Part shown: positions 1 to 7,018 of the stretch, piece by piece
Position numbering within the stretch: position 1 is the first letter of the stretch
Layout of the letters: each line of letters begins with the position of its first letter
Source: Candidatus Dormiibacterota bacterium
Lineage (GTDB): Bacteria; Acidobacteriota; Polarisedimenticolia; Gp22-AA2
DNA length: 64,000 nt
NCBI GenBank assembly: GCA_035635555.1
Contig: DASQAT010000010.1
Coordinates: 19,275 to 83,274, forward strand
Direction of reading: 5' to 3'
Translations under genes and position numbers: made by a program
The notes under the pieces: generated by a model
Databases searched by the model: none
Seen by the model: only the letters and a program-made list of their open reading frames with translations
What the model was told of the DNA's origin: nothing

Positions 1-318
1 CGCGGCGCCAGGGCGTCCGATCTGAGGGTCGCGATGGGTCCCGCGATCGGTCCCTGCTGCTTCGAGGTCGGGGACGAGGTGGTCACGGCGCTCCTGTCCG
101 CCTTCCCGGACGCCGGCGCCGCCGTCCGGCCCGGGCCGAAGAAGCGGATCGACCTCGTCGAAGCGAACCGGAGCCAGGTGCTCGCCGCCGGCGTGCCCGG
201 GGATCGCATCCAGGCCTCCGGCCTGTGCACCCTGTGCAGGCCCGATCTTCTCGAATCGTACCGGCGCGATAGCACCGGGGCCGGCCGCATGGCTGCGATC
301 ATCGCCTGGAGGGACTGA
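1..318 (+). CDS. PgeF/YfiH-family protein (polyphenol oxidase, laccase-fold), C-terminal part
   Basis: The reading frame is open from base 1, so the gene starts before the window; 105 residues are visible. The segment reading MGPAIGPCCFEVGDEV matches the family's conserved C-terminal block with its Cys-Cys pair, and a later Cys-x2-Cys (CTLCRP) follows. Relatives are described as purine-nucleoside phosphorylase/adenosine deaminase enzymes of the former DUF152 family; a role in peptidoglycan precursor editing has been reported for E. coli PgeF. The stop lies 1 nt before the gmhA start, so the two are probably co-transcribed. The family is confident; the exact substrate is not. Confidence 0.85.
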   Translation, partial: RGARASDLRVAMGPAIGPCCFEVGDEVVTALLSAFPDAGAAVRPGPKKRIDLVEANRSQVLAAGVPGDRIQASGLCTLCRPDLLESYRRDSTGAGRMAAIIAWRD

Positions 319-319
319 C

Positions 320-928
320 TTGAAGAGCCGCGTCGCGCTTCGTGGATCCGTCGCTTCGGAGAGGGTCCGCAGGCTCCACCGCGAACACGCCGACGCCGCG
401 GAGCGATTTTTCCTGGAGGGGGCGGCCGTGGTCGAGTCCGCGGCCGAAGCCCTCGTCACGGCGCTTCGGGGCGGGCGCACGCTCCTCTTCTTCGGCAATG
501 GCGGCAGCGCGGCCGACGCCCAGCACCTTGCCGCGGAGTTCGTCAACCGCTACGTCCGCGACCGCCCGGCCCTTCCCGCACTGGCGCTGACCACCGACAC
601 CTCCGTTCTCACGAGCATCGCCAACGACTCCGAGTTCAAGAGCGTGTTCGCGCGTCAGGTCGAGGCGATCGGCCGGCCGGGCGACGTGGCCGTCGGGATC
701 AGCACCTCAGGCGGTTCGGCGAACGTGATCGAGGGACTGCGGACCGCCCGCGCGCGGCGTCTTGTCACGATCGGGTTCTGCGGGGAGGAGGGGGGGGCGA
801 TGCGCGGTCTCTGCGACCACCTGATCAGCGTCCCCTCGAAGACCACGGCGCGCATCCAGGAGGTCCACATCCTGGTCGGTCACATCCTCTGCCAGATCGT
901 GGAGGAGACCCTGTACCCCCCGAAGTGA
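320..928 (+). CDS. gmhA: Phosphoheptose isomerase (SIS domain)
   Basis: The 202-residue protein is a single SIS-domain isomerase. It contains the sugar-phosphate loop FFGNGGSAADAQHLAAEF, the ISTSGGSANV phosphate-binding segment and a C-terminal VHILVGHILCQIVEE helix typical of GmhA. The enzyme converts sedoheptulose 7-phosphate to glycero-manno-heptose 7-phosphate in the cytoplasm, the first step towards ADP-heptose for lipopolysaccharide core, which supports a diderm envelope. The start is TTG at 320, chosen because GGAGGG lies 7 nt upstream and the codon follows the previous stop directly. The length is normal for the family. Confidence 0.9.
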   Translation: MKSRVALRGSVASERVRRLHREHADAAERFFLEGAAVVESAAEALVTALRGGRTLLFFGNGGSAADAQHLAAEFVNRYVRDRPALPALALTTDTSVLTSIANDSEFKSVFARQVEAIGRPGDVAVGISTSGGSANVIEGLRTARARRLVTIGFCGEEGGAMRGLCDHLISVPSKTTARIQEVHILVGHILCQIVEETLYPPK

Positions 929-959
929 ACGTCCGCGACGCCCCGCCCCAGCCTTCCCG

Positions 960-2324
960 TCAACCCTTGAGCAGGGCGATCGTGTCGCGGATTTCCTTGG
1001 CGTCGGGGGCCTGCGGGCTGAGCTTCAGGTATTCCTGGTAGTGCTGCACGGCGCCCGGGAAGTCCTGCAGGCGCGTGAGAACGCGCGCCAGCTCCTTGTG
1101 TGCGGGGGCGTACTTGGGATCGATCTCGATCGATTTCTTGAAGGCCTGGGCCGCCTCCTTGTCCTTGTTCTCGTTCCAGGCGTGCACGCCGAGGTTGAAG
1201 AACACGGTGGCGGCGTTGCCCGGGTCCACCGCGATGACCTTCTGGTACATCTCCTCGGACTTCGCCTTATCCTTCCGTTTTTCGTAGATGGCGGCCAGCT
1301 CCATGTAGGAGTCCGACTTCGTGGGATCGATGGCGCTCGCCTTTTCGAACGCCGCGATCGCCTTGTCCTCCTCGCCACCGAGGACGTACGCCTTCCCGAG
1401 CTGGAACCAGACCTTGTCGATGTCCGGCTGGAGCTCCGTCTCCTTCTCGAGCTCCCCGGCCGCCTCCTTGTAGCGTTCCCCCCTGATGTCGACGTTTCCG
1501 AGGAAGTAGTGGGCCCATTTCATGTCCGGCTTCAGCTCGACCGCCTTCGCGAACGCCTGTGCGGCGCCCGGATCGTCGCCCGTCTCGAACAGGCTCTTGC
1601 CCAGATAGAAATAGACCGCCGGGTTGCCGGTGGGGTCCTTCGCGAGGTAGGCCTTGTACCCTTCGATCGCCTCCGGGTGACGGCCGGCGTCCGCCAGCTC
1701 CTTGGCTTTCTTCAGCCCCTCCACGTTCGCCTTGGGAGCCTCTCCGGAGCCAGGGACCGCGCCAGGGGCGCCCTCGGGGGTGGCAGGTTGCGTCCCGGCC
1801 GGCGCCACGGTCGATGCGTTGGATTCGCCGCCCTCCTTCTTCTTGCGCTCCGCCTGGACCGCCGCCATGAAGTCAGCGTCCTTGGCGATCACGAAGTTCA
1901 CGAGGTTGCGGCCCGCGTCACCCGGCAGGGCGAACTGCAGCTCGGGGTACTCCTGCTTGGAGCCCATGATCACATCGCCGCTGCCGCGGTCCGCCTTTTC
2001 GGAATCGACGATCTCGTAATGGACCTTGACCGTCTTGTAGCCCGGCAGTTCGGCGACGACCCGCCACTTCTTGGCGACCGAGATATCCAGGGCCGCGATG
2101 AAGAACTTGCCGTCCTTGTTCGTCGTGAGGGGAGCGATCTTTTTCTTGACGTCGACGCCCTCGAAATTGATCTTCACCTTGGGCACGGGCTTGCCCTGGG
2201 GGTCGGTCACGACACCCCACACCTTCGTGATGGCGTCCGCGTAGGCCGGCTTCAGCGATACGACGGCCACGGTCAGGGCCACCGCCGCCGCGGCCGCCAG
2301 GAACCTTCGTTGCGTCCGTGTCAT
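960..2324 (-). CDS. Exported protein with carboxypeptidase-regulatory-like domain and TPR repeats
   Basis: The start is ATG at 2324, overlapping the upstream stop as ATGA and preceded by GGGAGGAG; a longer frame to 2378 lacks these. The 454-residue product opens with a signal peptide (hydrophobic core then YADA). A beta-sandwich domain at about residues 30-115 (WGVVTDPQGKPVPKVKINFEG) resembles carboxypeptidase-regulatory-like domains. After a Pro/Ala-rich linker come about six TPRs at residues 200-450. It is probably a periplasmic scaffold. It is the last gene of the flavinylation operon, but whether it works with that system is unknown. Confidence 0.8.
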   Translation of the reverse strand: MTRTQRRFLAAAAAVALTVAVVSLKPAYADAITKVWGVVTDPQGKPVPKVKINFEGVDVKKKIAPLTTNKDGKFFIAALDISVAKKWRVVAELPGYKTVKVHYEIVDSEKADRGSGDVIMGSKQEYPELQFALPGDAGRNLVNFVIAKDADFMAAVQAERKKKEGGESNASTVAPAGTQPATPEGAPGAVPGSGEAPKANVEGLKKAKELADAGRHPEAIEGYKAYLAKDPTGNPAVYFYLGKSLFETGDDPGAAQAFAKAVELKPDMKWAHYFLGNVDIRGERYKEAAGELEKETELQPDIDKVWFQLGKAYVLGGEEDKAIAAFEKASAIDPTKSDSYMELAAIYEKRKDKAKSEEMYQKVIAVDPGNAATVFFNLGVHAWNENKDKEAAQAFKKSIEIDPKYAPAHKELARVLTRLQDFPGAVQHYQEYLKLSPQAPDAKEIRDTIALLKG

Positions 2325-2866
2325 GGCGTTATCTCCTCCCGTCCGGCGGGCCTGCGCACCGCCCGGCGCCGGACCCAAGATCTTATACCCCGTCGTCCGG
2401 GACGATCAAGATCGCGGATCGAACGACGGGCACGCGATGTGCCCGCCCGGGACCGGCCGACCAGGAGGTGCCCGGCGAACAGAAGCGCGTAGAGACCCCC
2501 CGAGACCAGGTGCGCTCCGACCAGAACGCGCTTCACGGCCGGGTCGGTGACGACTTGCAGGAGATAGCCCGAGGCGATCATCGACGGGGCCAGGAGGAGA
2601 AGCACAAGACCGGTGGCGCGACCGTGGCGCTGGCGCGGGTCGAGCAGCCGATCCACGATGTGGTCTCGCGCGATCAGGCCCAGTGCGAACACCGCGATCG
2701 GGCCCCCGATCACGTGCAGCGACAGGGCGTGGGGCTGCCAGGGGTGATGGATGACAGAATACGGGTCGGCCGAGCTCATCAGGTACTTCATGAAGAAGAA
2801 CGCCGCCCCGGTCAACGACATCCACCAGGTCGCCAGGCCCACGATCGTCCGCTCGATACCGCTCAC
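2321..2866 (-). CDS. Small four-helix membrane protein, cytochrome b-like (DUF4405-like), putative
   Basis: The 181-residue protein has about four hydrophobic helices between residues 8 and 140 and a basic tail. Histidines sit where a bis-His heme-b site would be expected: H46 and H51 at the start of helix 2, and two more in the later segment GAHLVSGGLYALLFAGHLL. Such small di-heme-like membrane proteins recur beside FMN-binding and ApbE genes, where they are thought to pass electrons across the inner membrane. The GTG start at 2866 overlaps the FMN-binding gene by 4 nt (GTGA). Family assignment rests on topology and context, not a diagnostic motif. Confidence 0.6.
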   Translation of the reverse strand: MSGIERTIVGLATWWMSLTGAAFFFMKYLMSSADPYSVIHHPWQPHALSLHVIGGPIAVFALGLIARDHIVDRLLDPRQRHGRATGLVLLLLAPSMIASGYLLQVVTDPAVKRVLVGAHLVSGGLYALLFAGHLLVGRSRAGTSRARRSIRDLDRPGRRGIRSWVRRRAVRRPAGREEITP

Positions 2867-3444
2867 GGGCGCGGCTCCTGGAGGCGCTCCTGGCCTGCGG
2901 GCCGTGGCGGCGCAACGAACAGCCGGTGCAGCGCCAGGATTCGCCTCGCCGCCTGGGTGACGGCGCGGGAGGACAGGGTGGCCCCCGTGAGGGCGCGGAT
3001 CCCCTGGCGCGTCCCGAGGTCCGCGGCCCCGCGGCCCGGAAACTGGTCCAGCCAGCGCCGGGGCGGCAGGTAGTCCTCAGGCTCGTCGAACGACAGGATG
3101 TCGATGCGCTTGATCGTCGCGTCCGGGCCGACGAGGATCAGGACGGTTTCGGGAAGTGTGCGCACCAGATGGGTGTCGAAGTAGCCATAGCCCAGCACCC
3201 GGCCGGCGCTCGTGCCGACGGTGTAGGGGACGACCCGCGCCTCCACAGGCGCTCCCGCCGACTCCGCGGCGCGACGGACCTGCTCCTCGTCCAGGTAGAG
3301 AGTCTTGCGCTCGACCTCGGCCGGCGGCGGGAATGCGGCGTCGAGGGCCTGTTGCACGGTCATATAGACCCGCGCGGCGGCCCCCCCCGCGGGGAGGAAC
3401 AGCGCCAGGAGCAGGACCAGGATCAGGTGGCGAGCGGTCATCAT
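2863..3444 (-). CDS. Exported FMN-binding domain protein, predicted ApbE substrate
   Basis: The 193-residue protein has a signal peptide (residues 1-24) and an FMN-binding domain like that of NqrC/RnfG. The segment ALTGATLSSRAVT at about 151-163 matches the ApbE target consensus (S/T-G-A-T), with T156 the residue predicted to carry FMN through a phosphoester bond. It should act outside the cytoplasmic membrane as a covalently flavinylated electron carrier. The start (two adjacent ATGs) overlaps the porin stop by 1 nt (TGATG). An ApbE gene two positions upstream in the same operon supports the modification. Confidence 0.85.
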   Translation of the reverse strand: MMTARHLILVLLLALFLPAGGAAARVYMTVQQALDAAFPPPAEVERKTLYLDEEQVRRAAESAGAPVEARVVPYTVGTSAGRVLGYGYFDTHLVRTLPETVLILVGPDATIKRIDILSFDEPEDYLPPRRWLDQFPGRGAADLGTRQGIRALTGATLSSRAVTQAARRILALHRLFVAPPRPAGQERLQEPRP

Positions 3445-4934
3445 CAGAAGAGGTATCCGAGCGCGAAATTGAACTGGTCGACACCGGTGCCGGCACGGTT
3501 TCCAGAGTCCTGCACGTCCGCCTTGAGGACGATGTTCGGGATCGGCCGGAAGGTCAAGCCGTACGTCTTCACGGTGCGGTCGTTTCCGGGGTCACGGGAG
3601 TACCCAGGTGACACCTCCGCCTGCGTGTCCAGGACCTCGTAACGCACGAAGGGACTCAGCTCGCGTTCGGAGTGGCTCAGGAGGGTCAGGATGTTGAAGG
3701 CTGCCTCGCCGTACCATCCCGCGGTGCGCGCGCCGATCGCCGTCCCGCGCGTGGGGTCGGTCGCGAGCAGCGGGTCGTGCGCCAGGCTGACCGCCTCCGC
3801 GTCGCTCAGGATGCCGCGGGCATAAAGACCGCGCAGGTGGACCCCGCGCGCATTCCACTCGGCGTGAGCGTCCCACAGCGTCAGACGCGGATGTCCGAGG
3901 GCCGAGTCCCCCTGGCCGGTCCGTCCCGTGAAGGCCGCTGTTCCCAGCAGAAACCCCGGCGCCGGAGTCCAGTCGACGCGGGCCGTCACGGCCAGGTCCT
4001 CGGCGCGAGAGGCCGCCCCCTCCTGTCTCCCCTCCCGGATCCCCTCGTCGGCGGAGAATCCCGAGGCGTCCAGGGAGGCCACCACGTAGGCGCGGTACGA
4101 GATCGGACCGAGATCACCGTAGACGCCGAGCCCGTTCTCCCTCCAGGTCGAGGGGATGATCAGCGTCTCCACCTCCGGACGAAGGGCGCCGTGGAAGATG
4201 GGCGGCTCGTGCAGCTCGGTCAGGAATCCCAGCGGCACCAGGAGCAGCCCCCCGCGCATGCCGAAGCGCCGCCAGGGGCGGTAGTCTACGTAGGCGAACT
4301 CGACAGCCGTCTCCCCCGGCTCCCCCTCCCCCGAGACCGCGTGCTCGTACTCGACCTCCGAGTTGAACAGCAGGTGGTCGGTCCACTTGTACCCGAAATA
4401 GAAGACGGCACGCTCGAGGTCGAGGGTGTCCGGGACACCCGCGGGCGCGCCATCGTCCCGGCGCGCCGCGAAGTCCTGGTACAGCATCTGCCCGTATCCG
4501 CCGATCGTCACGCCGCGCTTGACGGCATAGACCTTCGACGCCGCCGGGCCGAAGCCGGGAACCGGCCCCTGCGCGGCCGGCGGCGTCGCGGCCGCTTCGC
4601 CGATGCGCAGCCTTTCGATTTCCAGCGCCAGGGCGTCGATCCGCTTCTGCAGCTCCTCCAGCGTGGGCGCCCCCGCCCCCTCTTCGCGCGCCGCCCGCAT
4701 CGAATCGATTTCCGCCCGCAGCTTCGCGACCAGCGCCTCGAGCTCGGCGATCCGATCCGCCAGGCTCCTCGTCTCCTCGGCGCTCGATGCGGTCCGTTCA
4801 TCCGTCGCGCCCTGGGCCGTCGGGCCGGGCCTCCCCGCGGTCCACGCGACGGTCAGCAGGGCCCAGGCGATCGCAGCCCGCCTCGGACCGCCGCGGCGCC
4901 GCCCGGCCCGTGCCTGTCCTTGGGTGCGGTTCAC
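3444..4934 (-). CDS. Outer-membrane porin-like beta-barrel protein with N-terminal coiled coil
   Basis: The start is GTG at 4934: AAGGAGG lies about 5 nt upstream, it overlaps the apbE stop (GTGA), and a signal peptide follows. The frame continues upstream to 5354 only as a shadow. The 496-residue product has a signal sequence, then a coiled coil at about residues 45-110 (RIAELEALVAKLRAEIDSM), then a barrel rich in alternating aromatic strands that ends in Phe, as in phosphate-selective porin O/P-type proteins. It probably forms a trimeric channel. In this operon it may admit a substrate for flavin-based reduction. Confidence 0.8.
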   Translation of the reverse strand: MNRTQGQARAGRRRGGPRRAAIAWALLTVAWTAGRPGPTAQGATDERTASSAEETRSLADRIAELEALVAKLRAEIDSMRAAREEGAGAPTLEELQKRIDALALEIERLRIGEAAATPPAAQGPVPGFGPAASKVYAVKRGVTIGGYGQMLYQDFAARRDDGAPAGVPDTLDLERAVFYFGYKWTDHLLFNSEVEYEHAVSGEGEPGETAVEFAYVDYRPWRRFGMRGGLLLVPLGFLTELHEPPIFHGALRPEVETLIIPSTWRENGLGVYGDLGPISYRAYVVASLDASGFSADEGIREGRQEGAASRAEDLAVTARVDWTPAPGFLLGTAAFTGRTGQGDSALGHPRLTLWDAHAEWNARGVHLRGLYARGILSDAEAVSLAHDPLLATDPTRGTAIGARTAGWYGEAAFNILTLLSHSERELSPFVRYEVLDTQAEVSPGYSRDPGNDRTVKTYGLTFRPIPNIVLKADVQDSGNRAGTGVDQFNFALGYLF

Positions 4935-6073
4935 CTGGCCTCCTTGCGCCATTCGGCGGCTCGACCCGCCCGTTCCCGTCGTGAACCCCCGCCTTCGAAC
5001 CGCTCTTCGAAGGCGCGGGACGACTTCGACCGGAGCGCGCCCGTATCGTCGCGCCACACGTACAGCGCCGGGAGGTCGCGCGCCTCCGCCCACGCCGATC
5101 CCCTCTCCGGCCCCATGACGAAGAGGGCGGTCGACAGGGCGTCGGCCGAGGTCGCGTCGCGGGCTGCGACGGTCAGGGATCCCTGGAAGCGGGCCGGCCG
5201 CCTTTCCGCGGGGTCGAGGATGTGGCCGATCCGGCCCCGTGGTGTCTCCACGAAGCGCTCCGAGTTGCTCGAGGTCGCCAGGGACAGGCCGTCGATGCCG
5301 ACGACTGCGATCACGCTGTCCCGGTCCCCCGGGTCCGCGATGCCGATGCTCCACGCCGGAAAACGCACGGGATGCCCGATCGCCAGGACCTGTCCGCCGA
5401 AATCGAGGAGGGCGCGCCGCACTCCATGGCGCCTCAGGACGCCGGCCGCCGCATCCAAAGCAATGCCCTTGCCGATTCCCCCGAGATCGAGTCCCACGCC
5501 TTCGGTGTCGAAGCGCACCGAGCGCGTCCTGCGATGGAGATGCACGTGGCGCCAGCCGATCGGCGGCCTCACGGAGGAAGCCGTCTCGCCCTCCGCCGCC
5601 ACGGCTGGACTCTCCGGGTCCGGCATGCGGCCGTCGTCACCGCGCAGACCGAGGGCACGGACCAGGGGCTCCACCGTGGGATCGAAGGCACCGCCGGTCT
5701 CTTCCGCCCAGCCCAGGGCGACGCGCACCGCGCGGAAGAGCTCACGCGAGCAGAGCACCGGAGCCCGCGCCGCCTTGTCGTTGAGGCGCGAGACCTCGCT
5801 CTCGCGCCGCCAGTTGCTGAAGATCCCCTCGAGACGGGCCACCTCGTCGAACGCGGCTTCGAGGGCTCCGGCGGGCGCCGGGCCGTCCGTCTCGATCGCC
5901 AGACGGGTGCCCATGAGGAAACGGGCCCGGGCCGTCCCGCCCTGCCCGCTCGCGGCATCGTCCTGCGCGGAGAGGCGGCTGGGACCTGCGGCGATGAGAC
6001 AGATGAGCACGCCGGCCGCCGCGGCGCGATGGGCTGCGCGGCACCGCACGCCAGACGACTGTCCGATCCGCAT
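4931..6073 (-). CDS. apbE: FAD:protein FMN transferase
   Basis: The 380-residue protein has an N-terminal signal or anchor segment and the ApbE catalytic body. Visible landmarks are GVGLDLGGIGKGIALD at about 215, LDFGGQVLAIG, GHILDP and the C-terminal SADALSTALFVMG. The enzyme transfers FMN from FAD onto Thr/Ser of target proteins outside the cytoplasm, using Mg2+. The predicted target lies two genes downstream. The start is ATG at 6073, the only one compatible with the signal peptide; its ribosome-binding site is weak. Transcription likely starts about 45 nt upstream. Confidence 0.92.
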   Translation of the reverse strand: MRIGQSSGVRCRAAHRAAAAGVLICLIAAGPSRLSAQDDAASGQGGTARARFLMGTRLAIETDGPAPAGALEAAFDEVARLEGIFSNWRRESEVSRLNDKAARAPVLCSRELFRAVRVALGWAEETGGAFDPTVEPLVRALGLRGDDGRMPDPESPAVAAEGETASSVRPPIGWRHVHLHRRTRSVRFDTEGVGLDLGGIGKGIALDAAAGVLRRHGVRRALLDFGGQVLAIGHPVRFPAWSIGIADPGDRDSVIAVVGIDGLSLATSSNSERFVETPRGRIGHILDPAERRPARFQGSLTVAARDATSADALSTALFVMGPERGSAWAEARDLPALYVWRDDTGALRSKSSRAFEERFEGGGSRRERAGRAAEWRKEAR

Positions 6074-6096
6074 GTCCGGTCCCCGGGCTCGTTGTG

Positions 6097-6115
6097 ATTG
6101 CGACTCAGTCTCAAT
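6097..6115 (-). promoter_or_regulatory. 19-bp Fur-like dyad (candidate operator) for the apbE operon
   Basis: ATTGCGACTCAGTCTCAAT is a 9-1-9 inverted repeat with a single mismatch. Size and symmetry equal the classic 19-bp Fur box; read on the minus strand it matches 12 of 18 informative positions of AATGATAATNATTATCATT. It lies about +4 to +22 from the predicted start site, a classic repressor position. Control by Fur and iron is inference. Confidence 0.55.
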
Positions 6116-6125
6116 TAGGTCGCGT

Positions 6126-6155
6126 ACTCTACCGCGGGGCGCGACGGGCTGTCAA
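6126..6155 (-). promoter_or_regulatory. Promoter of the apbE-porin-FMN operon
   Basis: On the minus strand a perfect TTGACA (6150-6155) is followed after 18 bp by TAGAGT (6126-6131). Transcription is predicted to begin near 6118, just before the Fur-like dyad. Confidence 0.7.
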
Positions 6156-6226
6156 GACGGCCGTGGCCCCCACTGTGGTACGCTGCGCGCCCCCGGGACG
6201 CCCCGTCCCGGGAGGAGAGGGCCGGC

Positions 6227-6733
6227 ATGAAAGCCCGAACCGCTCCCAAGCCCGCCAGCGAATCCCGCGTCGAGATGACCGAGATCATTCTCCCGGAGGA
6301 CACGAACCAGTACGGTCACGCCTGGGGGGGACGCGTCATGACTCTGATCGACAAGGCGGCGGCCATCGCAGCCACGCGGCACTGCCGCACCAACGTCGTC
6401 ACGGCGTCCGTCGACTCGCTGGTGTTCCGCATCCCGGTGAAGCTCGGCCACATCCTCAAACTGTTCGCCTCGGCCAATGCCGCCTTTCGCACCTCGATGG
6501 AGGTCGGCGTGAAGGTCGTTTCCGAGGATCCGTTGTCGGGGCTGCAGGCGCACTGCTGCAGCGCCTATGTCACGATGGTGGCGCTCGACGCCACCGGGCG
6601 ACCCGCCTTGGTTCCGGCCCTCCTGCCCAAAACACCGGAGGATCGACGGCGGCAGCGCGAGGCCCTGCAACGGCGCCGGGCCCGTCTCCGGATTCGCGCG
6701 CGCAAGGAGCGCCGCCCCTCCCGCGCGCGTTAG
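6227..6733 (+). CDS. Acyl-CoA thioesterase (hotdog fold)
   Basis: The 168-residue protein resembles the YciA/acyl-CoA hydrolase branch of hotdog thioesterases. The N-terminal core reads ILPEDTNQYGHAWGGRVMTL with the family Asn/Asp region and GG turn, followed by ASVDSLVFRIPVKLGHI. These enzymes hydrolyse acyl-CoA to free acid and CoA in the cytoplasm. The last 30 residues are very Arg-rich and outside the fold. The ATG at 6227 follows a GGAGGAGAGG ribosome-binding site. Substrate length cannot be judged. Confidence 0.85.
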   Translation: MKARTAPKPASESRVEMTEIILPEDTNQYGHAWGGRVMTLIDKAAAIAATRHCRTNVVTASVDSLVFRIPVKLGHILKLFASANAAFRTSMEVGVKVVSEDPLSGLQAHCCSAYVTMVALDATGRPALVPALLPKTPEDRRRQREALQRRRARLRIRARKERRPSRAR

Positions 6734-6747
6734 GGGCGTGTCCGAGT

Positions 6748-6897
6748 CTGGCCCGGGCGATCGAGATCCGCGAGCAGGGCTTCTTCGGCCCGGCCATGGT
6801 CGGGCACGAGGAGCTCGAGTACGGCGGCATCGTCAACACCCTGAAGGATCTCGACGGTCCCTTCAAGGTCCGCCAGGAGGCGCGCGTCAAGTCCTGA
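6748..6897 (+). pseudogene. Decayed 3' end of a gene, possibly class V fructose-1,6-bisphosphatase
   Basis: From about 6748 to the TGA at 6895-6897 one frame has almost exclusively G or C in third codon positions, as in the real genes here, yet it has no usable start and no ribosome-binding site. The encoded end contains GFFGPAMVGHEELEYGG and then LKDLDGPFKV. This recalls the C-terminus of archaeal-type (class V) FBP aldolase/phosphatase, where a Pro-rich turn precedes an E-x-EY segment; that resemblance is from memory and weak. The rest of such a gene is absent: a complete thioesterase sits immediately upstream. Confidence 0.4.
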
Positions 6898-6960
6898 CGG
6901 GCGTCCTTTCCGCCCCGTCGCTCCGCGTTCCAGGCCCGGCCCTCTCCCTGCCCGGCTTGT

Positions 6961-6989
6961 TTGCTTCCCGCCTGTCCGCGACCCATATT
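6961..6989 (+). promoter_or_regulatory. Promoter of the FHA-GAF histidine kinase gene
   Basis: TTGCTT (6961-6966), a 17-bp spacer and CATATT (6984-6989); transcription would begin near 6996, about 23 nt before the TTG start at 7019. Confidence 0.5.
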
Positions 6990-7018
6990 CGGTGGAGCGG
7001 CAAAGCGGAGGGGGGAAC

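Noticed and set aside
1041..2492. 483-codon plus-strand frame opposite the TPR gene, and many similar long antisense frames, for example 3672-6230, 21886-24648 and 58923-62054
   Set aside because: They are antisense to genes with clear motifs and signal peptides and show no domain or ribosome-binding site. High GC makes stop codons rare on both strands.
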